NCBI GenBank assembly: GCA_025200525.1
Contig: CM045761.1
Coordinates: 136,960,223 to 137,024,222, forward strand
Origin: Camellia lanceoleosa
Taxonomy: Eukaryota; Streptophyta; Magnoliopsida; Ericales; Theaceae
Direction: 5' to 3'
DNA: 64,000 nt
Position numbers and translations under genes: made by a program. Below are positions 55,430 to 64,000 of the stretch, one piece after another. The stretch's first letter is position 1, and every line of letters starts with the position of its first letter. The notes below the pieces were generated by a model, which saw nothing but the letters and a program-made list of their open reading frames with translations, had not been told where the DNA came from and did no database searches.

Positions 55430-58400
55430 TAAATGGGAATAGTCAATTGAGATTTTCTTAATTGTTTAAAATTAAGAAAATCAAAAAAATTAGTATAAGA
55501 TATTGATCATAAAGCTTCTCACTAAAAATCTCCTTTTTGCTTATATAAATGGGAATATAAGATTCACTTTATGTAAGTAAAGCAATTCATTTTTTCTTTC
55601 TTTTCTCGATGTGGGATTATAAAATAAAAGTTAAATAAAAGCTAACCAATGTGGATTTTTTTAATTATTTAAATGTTAACAATTTTTTGGGCGAGAAGTT
55701 TATTTCAAATCAAGTAATCTTAGCCGTTTAATATTTAATTAGGCCAATCTTTGACTTATTTCGAATCAAACAAATTTAACCAATATATTTTGATAAAACC
55801 GCTAAAATTGCAATTAAACCAACGAATCAGTTAAACTAAAAACGGTTCACCCTATCGGCTAGGTCAAAAGGACTAACCAACTTATACAAAAATTAATTAA
55901 TTAAAACATTTAAATTTTATTTTAATTTTAAAATTTAAACTGTCTTGAACTAAAACATACACAACGCTACAATATTAAATGGGAGTATAAGGTTTATATA
56001 GTAAAACAATTCATTTTTTTTCCCACTTTCCTGATGTGAGATTGTAAAATAAAAGTTAACAATTGTTTGGAACGGGAAATTCATTTCTAATCAAGCAATC
56101 TCAGTCATTCAATTTTTAATAAGGTCAATATTAGTTTATTTTAAATCAAACAAATCTAAGCAATATATTTTGATAAAACAACTAAAATCGTGGTTAAACT
56201 AGTAAATCAGTCAAATCGAAAATGATTCAGCCTAATCGGCTAAGTCAAAAGACCAACTAATTTATAACAAAATTAATTAATTAAAACCTTTAAAATTTGG
56301 GCAAATTACACAAATAATCCCTATAGTTTGGGGTTTGTGTCACTTTAGTCCCTGACTTTTCAATTGTGACACATTTGACCCTAAATTTTGAATCTTGTTT
56401 CAAATAAGGACAATTGAAGATATCATTAGATTTTTCAAGGGTAAAATTGTCAATTTGATAAAATATAAACTAATTTGACAAAAATAAATGTCAAACAAAT
56501 ATTTTTGAATTTTTAAAAATTATTTCTACCCACTAAAAATAAAATTATGTAAAATTGATAAATCTTTTAGACATTTATTTATTTAGTTTTACCAAATTAA
56601 TTTTTATTATGTGTTTGGATGATGATCATGTAAAATCAATTTTAAAAAATTAATCATGTAATTTTTATTAATTTTACATAATTTTATCATTGGTGGATAA
56701 AAATAATTTTTAAAAAATTAAAAATATTTTTTTGACATTTATTTTTGTCAAATTAGTTTATATTTTATCAAATTGATGATTTTACCCTTGAAAAATCTAA
56801 TGATATTTTCAATTGTTCTTATTTGGAACAAAATTCAAAATTTAGGATCAAATGTGTCACAATTGAAAAGTTAGGGACCAAAGTGATAGAAGCCCCAATC
56901 TATAGGGACTATTAGTGTAATTAACCCTTAAAATTTAAACCATCTTCAACTGAAACATACACAATACTATAAATGAGATTATAAGATTCACTTTATATAA
57001 GTGAAACAACTCACTTTTTATTTCTTTTCTCGGTGTGTGATTATTAAGAAAATAAAAAAAAATGGTATTTTTAAAATTAAGAAAATTCAATAATTTTAAA
57101 ATGAGGGTTTGGAGCTTCTAGAAAGCTTCTCCCTTAAAACTCCCTTTATAAAATTCATTTTATATAAGTGAAATAACTCACTTTTTCTTTCTTTTCCCAA
57201 TGTGGGATTGTAACTTTTTATATAAGTGAAACAACTCAATGTTTCTTTCTTTTCTCGATGTTGAATTATAATTATTTTAAAGTTAAATATTATGAGAGTT
57301 TCAAAATTTCATACAAAATTATTTTTAAAATCAAAACTATGTGGGATTGTAAAATAAAAGTTAAATGAAAGTTAACCAATAAAGATTTTCTTAATTGTTT
57401 AAAATTAAGAAAATCAAAAAAACGAATATATGATATTGATCATAGGGCTTTTCACTAAAATCTCCTTTTGCTTATGTAAATGGGAGCCTATGATTCATTG
57501 TATGTAGGTGAAACAATTCATTTTTTCTTTCTTTGACCGATGTGGGATTGTAAAATAAAAGGTAAATGGAAGCCAGCCAATAAGAATTTTCTTAATTGTT
57601 TAAAATTAAGAAAATTCAATAATTTTAGAATAAGTGTTTGGAGCTCCTAGAAAGCTTCTCCCTAAAAATTTCATTTTCCTTATGTAATATATAGATAGAT
57701 AGTGAAACAAACTTTGCTTTTTCTTCTTCTCTCAATGTAGGATTATAAAATAAATCATAAACTAATTAGAATTTTATTTTTATATGGTTAAATGGAAGTT
57801 AGCCAATGAAATTTTTTTTAATTGTTTAAAATTAATAAAATCAATATGAGAAATCGCAATTAAACCGGCGAATTGGTCAAATCTAAAATAGTTCAGCCTA
57901 ATCGGTTAGGTCAAATGACCAACCAATTTATACAAAAATTAATTAATTAAAACTTTTAAATGTTATTTTAATTTTAAAATTTAAACTGTCTTGAATTGAA
58001 GTATACACAATACCATACTATTAAGATTTACTTTATATAAGTGAAACCACTCACTTTTTTTTTTTTCTTTTTCCGATATGGGATTATAAAATAAAAGTTA
58101 ACAATTATTTGGGTGGAAAGTTTATTTCTAATTAAGCAATCTTAGTCTTTCAATATTTAATCAGATCAATCTTTAGTTTATTTCGAATCAAACAAATTTA
58201 ATCAATATATTTTGATAAAACCTTTAAAATCGCAGTTAAACCAATAAATCAATCAAATCAAAAATGATTTAACCTAATCAGCTAGGTCATAATTAATTAA
58301 TTAATTAAAACTTTTAAAATTTAAACTATATTGAATTGAAACATGTACAACACTACAATATTAAATAGGATAGGAGTATAAGATTCACTTTATATAAGTA

Positions 58401-58790
58401 AAATAACTCCTTTTTTTTTTCTTCTTTTTCTGATATGGGATTATCAAATAAGAGCTGGTCAATGGAGATTTTCTTAATTGTTTAAAATTAAGAAATTCAA
58501 GAAAATTAGTATGAAATATTGAAATTCTCACAAGGCTCCTCACTAAATGGGATGAAAGTATAAGATTTTCTTTATATGAGTAAAACAACTCATTTCTTTT
58601 CCTTCTTTTCCCGATGTGAAATTATCAAATAAAAGCTAACTAATGGAGATTTTCTTAATTATTTAAAATTAAGAAAATCAAGAAAATTAGTATGAGATAT
58701 TGAAACTCTCATAAGGCTCTTCACTAAAAATTCCATTTTCCTTATATAATATATAGATAGATAGATTTGATGGAAGTTTCGAAACAAACT
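55430..58790. repeat. degenerate GATGTGGGATT repeat array, copy B
   Basis: Counterpart of 20990-23700 with the same unit order, interrupted by the 629-bp foldback element at 56299-56927. Small indels distinguish the copies; B also keeps a short segment near 57985-58045 (CTGTCTTGAATTGAAG and following) that A lacks. Confidence 0.75.
56299..56927. mobile_element. MULE-type foldback MITE, 629 bp
   Basis: Flanked by TTAAAATTT at 56290-56298 and 56928-56936 (9 bp); copy A has the empty site near 21891. Almost the whole element is one long inverted repeat: GGGCAAATTACACAAATAAT pairs with the right end (ATTAGTGTAATTAACCC), and TGACACATTTGACCC, TTTCAAGGGTAAAATTGTC and ATTTGACAAAAATAAATGTC all have complements in the right half. 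It has no coding capacity. Confidence 0.88.
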
Positions 58791-58817
58791 TTAAAAAGTG
58801 TTTAATGACAGAATGGT

Positions 58818-60115
58818 GACATGTGGGTTAGATCATAAGGAGTTGAGATTTAGAGGTCATTCTTAAGTAGTTTTACATAGTAAGGTTTTTTAATCATATA
58901 ACAGTAAGTCGTATACGTGCACACAAGTAAGGATTCGAACCCATACCCTAAAAATTTGATGCGTTAATTTTAATTACTTGTAAGTTCACGAGCCGTACAA
59001 TAATATAATTTAATAAGTGCGAGGTCGAACTCACATAGACTTATGATTTTTAGGAAACTAATAACCATGCTTGTTTCCACTTTTCAAAAAATATTTTTCA
59101 GAAAATTCTACTTTCTTATTTTCCATGTTTTTTTGTTTTTATTGAATTTTTTTAATATTTTAAGCATTTTTTTAACTTTTTAGACACACCTAACATAAAT
59201 ACACCTAAAAAGTAAAAAAAATTGTTAAAAAAATCTTTTAAAAATTCACTAAATACCAAAAATACAAAAAAAAAAATACAAGAATTCAGTACATTTTTTG
59301 TATTTTTATGTATTTATTAATTTTTTAAAATATTTTTTCACAATTTTTTTACTTTTTAGATACATCTAAGTAAGGTCCATCTAAAAAAGTAAAAAAAATG
59401 TTTAAAATTTAAAAAATATGAAAACCAAAAAAGTCAATTTTCAAAAAACTTAATCCAGAAAACTCAAACCAAAAGTTAAAGAAACCCTAATCTAGTGAAC
59501 AATTTCTGGTTTGATTGAAATTAAATTTAAAGATGCGATAAATAAATAATTTAAGTAAATGGTGAATAAACTTATGGATGAATGAAATTAAGGTTGCATA
59601 ATCCATACTCAAGCATATATAATAATTGATAATATAATCTAAATGGTTTCTTTAATTGATAATATAATCTGACATGTGGGTTAGATCATAAGGAGTTGAG
59701 ATTTAGAGGTCATTCTTAAGTAGTTTTACATAGTAAGGTTTTTTAATCATATAACAGTAAGTCGTATACACGCACACAAGTAAGGATTCGAACCCATATC
59801 CTAAAAATTTGATGCGTTAATTTTAATTACTTGTAAGTTCACGAACCGTACAATAATAGAATTTAATAAGTGCGAGGTCGAACTCACATAGACTTATGAT
59901 TTTTAGAAAACTAATCAATTTCAAAGTTAAAGAAACCCTAATCTAGTGAACAATTTCTGGTTTGATTGAAATTAAATTTAAAGATGCGATAGATAAATAA
60001 TTTAAGTAAATAGTGAATAAACTTATGGATGAATGAAATTAAGGTTGCATAATCCATACTCAAGCATATATAATAAAATATAATAATTGATAATATAATC
60101 TGAATGGTTTCTTTA
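58818..60115 (+). repeat. 853-bp local tandem duplication in copy B
   Basis: GACATGTGGGTTAGATCATA starts at 58818 and again at 59671. Copy A has one copy (about 23730-24160). The first unit carries an AT-rich insert of about 400 bases (59063-59470) absent from the second unit and from A. The junction lies in GATAATATAATCT, which is present at both edges. Confidence 0.82.
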
Positions 60116-60665
60116 ATTCACTTCACAACAATATGGAAATTAATCTCAATTATTATGAAATCCTTAAGTTTATAATTTGTAAATCCTTCTTTCAAACTAA
60201 ATCATCATCATTGTATCTAGTCATTATAGATCAATGGTACTTGTGCTTGAAGTCGACTCGAGGCATCTGAAAATTTTCACTAATATCAATCTACCGAGAT
60301 TCTATAACTTGAGAAGATCTTTAGAATGTTTGTTTTTAAAGCTTATCGTGCTCTGCCTTGTGCTATGGAATAAGAAATAGTGGTTCATAACTCTAGATAA
60401 TTATTAAAATCTTATTTGTCAACTATACATTTTAGTCAAAAAAAAAAATCACTATAAGTTGTCAAATCACTCTCTTTACTTTTTCACACATCTTTTTGTA
60501 AAAATTCAAAAAGTTATTAAAATAGTTTGAATGAGTCCTAAATCGTCCAAGAACTTTTTTGTTATCGAACCATTTTATGTTATCACACAAGGCATTGCAA
60601 TGTGTAAGATTTTTCATTAATCCTCTTTTTTGGCTCTTTTAGTAAGATTTTCAAATTTGTCATAG

Positions 60666-60879
60666 GTGTGAGCATATGACTTACTGAACGCAGCAGAACT
60701 CTTCTTTGTAGAGGAAAAAAGGTACACTTCTTGGTCTTTCTTGTTTGTATCGTGCTTTATTTCATGCATTATACACCGTACATTTTTGAGAAAAACATTA
60801 CTTTATGTAATACTAATTAAAATTGAGGCAGATGTAATATCTCAACAATCATGCTCGAGATGGATCAAATTTTAAGGCC
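60666..60879 (+). pseudogene. PMT C-terminal fragment, truncated (copy B of the second tail)
   Basis: Counterpart of 24727-25090: penultimate exon remnant from 60666, last exon from 60832 (MLEMDQIL), stopping abruptly at 60879 after TTTAAGGCC. The remaining exon sequence expected here (GGHVYIRD onward) is replaced by unrelated GC-rich sequence. Confidence 0.75.
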
Positions 60880-63800
60880 CCGGGGGATACCCGCGCGCGT
60901 TAAACAGTTCGGACTCCGGAGATCTCTTTGATCTCAAGTTTCACGAGTGTAATGTGAAACATAGATGAGAGTCCAGATTTGGCAACTTTTATTGAAAATC
61001 CATTTTATTGCAATTTGGTCAAAAATGGACTGCGTCATCAGAACTCAGAGTCGCCACCTAATATTTTGGGAAATTAGGAAACCCATGACTCAGTGCCAAG
61101 GCCACTGTTCGTCGTAACCAAGGATGCTTGGCTTGGAACCTTAGGTATGAGAGGGGAAGGTCAATAATGAGCACCCCCGCTCATCCGATCAAAAGATCGG
61201 CCTCTACTAAACCATGATATGACTTTTATTTTCTTTATATGTTTATGTTCTGATTATTTTAGTAAATCCTAAAATGTACTATGTGAAGCATACAAGTATA
61301 GACTAGTTTGCTCAAATTGGAACAATTCAACTTCATGTTTGTTTTCCGAAAAGGGTTTGAATTTGCCACCTCAAGTGGGCTTAGAGTTTGTGAATTTGCC
61401 ACTACAAAGTGGGCTTAAAACGTACATTTATCGAATTATTCCAATTCAAACAACAAGCCTTCATCCACAGGCATTCATATAGTTTATCACTTAAGCAAAT
61501 AGCCACATGGTAGGATGCTAAACACAATAAGAAAATCACACACAAATGGGATGCTAAAGCATAAAAAACTCACAGAGATATCGACGTCCTTCGAACAGCT
61601 ACAAAACAAAGTTAGTAAAAATATGCATGATCTTATATACAAAATCCTAATGCAATTCACTCACGAGATGCACTAAAGATTTGGCTTCTAGAATATGGCA
61701 TGTGAATCATCTCAAAACATACGATAGCACACAAAATCATGAGATAATCAATTGAAGCATAAAGATGCAAAATTAGCCAAATCTTATGCATGGATCATGG
61801 ATGTAAAGCAGGGATATGCATGGCATGTCAGATATATACATACACACAGTTAGGGAAAGCGATAAAAAAATGGGATAGAAAGAAGCGGGGTGGGGAATTA
61901 TTACAAAACTTCAAATATTACAGACCCGAATGAGAGAGATGAGGGAAGAAAAATAAAATAAAATAAAACCTCACAACACTCAAAATAAAAATAAAAGAAA
62001 CAACTTCATCACTGGCACATGTCACTCCTTTTCGCATGTCCCGGGTTCATAACATCGCATGATTCACATTTTCTAGATTCAAGCGGCAAACCAAGGAACG
62101 GATTTGAAATCTGACTAGCATGGCGGGAAATCACTACTGGATGATGTGCAAATTTCCTGAGAGTGTAGAGAAAGAAAGAGTGACTGTCTCCTCTTCAGAA
62201 CTTCGGTTTACAATTAATAATTTACATCACCAATTTGAAATATCTCCAGGTGACAAGATCATCAATATTTGAAAATCATCATAACAACAGAAAATAAAAC
62301 CCAAAAAACTTTAGACAGATCCATGAGACATAAGCACAACACAACTCTTTTTTTTTGTTTTTAAAGCAAACACAACCTTCACATTCTATCTATCTAAAAA
62401 AAAAAAAAAAAAACAAAGAACAGGAAATATATATATATATAGAGAGAGAGAGAGGGCCCCGTGGGTGTGTGTTTAGTGAGAGGAGAGAGAGGAGCCCGTG
62501 GGTCAGTGGGTGTATCCGATGGGTCTTCTGCCTGTCTGTGCATGGTGTGTGTTAATGTCTTGGGTCGAATGGTGTGTGTTAGGTGATCATGGTGATCAAA
62601 AGAGAGAGCCGTGAGAGAGTTGGGTTTGGTTGTGAGGTGCCGAGGGTGTGTCTTCTACATGGTGAAGTGGTGGGTGGTCTTAGAGAGAGAAGAGGGAGAG
62701 AGAGAGAAAGAGAGAATCCCGTGGGTGTGTGCCGTGTAATCAGTGAGAGGAATGCATGGCTGTGTGTGTTGGCGCTGCCGGGTTTGCTCAGTTAGAGAGA
62801 GAAGAGAAGTGCCGTGGGTGTGGTGCATGTGTTGTGCATGGGAGCTGGGTGTGCTTCTCCCTCCCCTCTAACCCGTGTGTCTGTGGTGTCTTGTGTATGA
62901 AGTCTGTGTGTATGGAGAGCCCAGCCCCTCAAAACCGTGTGTGGTGTGTTGAAGCTCAGTGAGAGAGAGAGAGAGCCGAGGTGGGATGGCTATGATGGTG
63001 TGTGTGTATGGGTATGATGTCTTCGAGAGAGGGAAAGGTGAGAGACCCAAGAGAGATTGAGGGAGAGAGAGCCCGAGAGTGACTTCGGTTTTCCCCCTCC
63101 CAGCTGCTGATCATGGTGGGTTGGTGCCGATGGTGGCAATGGAGCCGTGAGGAGAGAGAGAAGAGAGAGAGAGAGAGGTTGGTCCTCCTCTCCTCCTCCA
63201 TGTGTGTGTGTGTGTGTGTGTGTGCAGTGTGTGCGTGTGTCCAGGTGTATCCCCCCGTGTCTGTGTGTATAGTGTGTATGTGTTGGGTGGTGATGGGTGT
63301 ACTGGTGTGTGTTAGTGAGAGAGGGGAGTTGGGTTTGTGTGTGCATGGTGATATGAAAGGTGGGTGTATGCATGGTCTCCCTCTCCGGCCGAGAGGAGAG
63401 AGAGTTAGTCCATCTCCTTTGTGGTCTCTCCTGTGTGTGTATCTCAACCTCCGCTATGCACCTCAATGGTCTGTGTATATGAAATTTGTGTGGTGTATAT
63501 CTTTGTGCACCGTGTGTGTCATGTGTGTATGTGTTGGGTGTCTTCTCCCTTTTCTTCCTCTCAAATCTGCACCCCTTATAATATACTCCACTACAACCTC
63601 ATCATGCTATCCATACACACCTTGGTCACCCCCTTTTCTTTTTTTAATTGGCAACAAAACACACACACACCCCCACCTTGCTGTCAAATATTCTCTCTTT
63701 ACAAAAACAATAGCCTGCACCACGACAACAACCTAATCATATAGAGTCCACCCAAAAACCCATCATCACAATGTCCCAAACACAAACCCCATTATCATGA

Positions 63801-64000
63801 CCAAATATTTCATTTTTGTTTTTATTCTTTTCTATTTTTCTATTTTGTTTTTATTAGTTTCTATTTTTGTATTTTGTTTTTATCAGTTTTTTTTTTATTT
63901 TTTTCTATTCCTAAAATACACCACCTCAAAATATGTACACACACATCAAATTACATAAAAATATATAAAATTATAAACGCTACTAATTAATAAAATATTA
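60880..64000. mobile_element. probable LTR/leader of a Tat/Ogre-like retrotransposon
   Basis: It begins CCGGGGGATACCCGCGCG at the break in PMT sequence. The word AGAGTCGCCACCTAATATTT followed by GGGAAATTAGGAAACCC resembles sequence I associate with long LTRs of plant Tat/Ogre-type elements; this is from memory and unchecked. No coding domain, primer site or second LTR is visible before the window ends. Classification is tentative; it could instead be another insert or an assembly join. Confidence 0.35.
62437..63560 (+). repeat. GA/GT-biased low-complexity region
   Basis: Purine- and G/T-rich on the plus strand, with (GA)n and (TG)n runs and at least four copies of a CCGTGGGTGTG-type word (about 62459, 62719, 62812; a variant at 62493). 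Composition flips to C/A-rich from about 63570 to 63790. Long open frames on both strands here come from lack of stops and are not coding evidence. Confidence 0.7.

Noticed and set aside
62355..63744. Several ORFs of 60-207 codons on both strands
   Set aside because: They are translations of GA/GT low-complexity DNA (runs of Ser/Leu/His/Thr or Cys/Val) with no domain.

Overview
Nuclear DNA of a flowering plant, most likely a eudicot. The evidence is GT-AG split exons of two plant protein families (a QUASIMODO-type pectin methyltransferase, 'PMT', and a papain-fold cysteine protease), two plant L1-type LINEs, a Tekay-like Ty3/gypsy chromovirus, several MITE families and a piece of plastid DNA carrying trnS-GCU. 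The species cannot be named from this sequence. The window is gene-poor, AT-rich and repeat-dominated; nothing in it is prokaryotic.

Layout. 1-7.1 kb: a decayed minus-strand LINE whose ORF1 carries an RNA recognition motif. 8.9-14.6 kb: a PMT pseudogene (copy A) with recognisable exons and conserved splice sites, containing a Stowaway MITE, a hAT end and a 2 kb solo LTR with a dense array of CTCGAG palindromes. 15-25 kb: AT-rich repeats, a short minus-strand gene of 60 codons with a good TATA box, foldback elements, a degenerate repeat array and a second PMT tail. 25-28.9 kb: spacer with a Tourist-like MITE. 29.07-37.76 kb: a papain-like protease gene whose first intron holds a complete 6.7 kb LINE with an 11-bp target duplication; that LINE carries an insert of plastid DNA. 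37.7-60.9 kb: a second copy (copy B) of 10.8-24.9 kb, expanded by a 9.3 kb gypsy element, a 480-bp MULE-like element, a 629-bp foldback element and a local 853-bp duplication. 60.9-64 kb: unrelated sequence resembling the long LTR or leader of a Tat/Ogre-type retrotransposon, with strongly GA/GT-biased stretches.

How the parts relate. Copies A and B start at the same point, inside the last codons of the protease. Both carry the same older PMT lesions, so the PMT gene was already dead before the large duplication. Because A and B are so similar, each serves as the empty-site control for insertions in the other, giving clear boundaries and target duplications for most of the young elements. The only candidates for live cellular genes are the protease, which has a stop codon in exon 3, and the paired 60/61-codon minus-strand genes. 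I found no multi-gene pathway or defence system.
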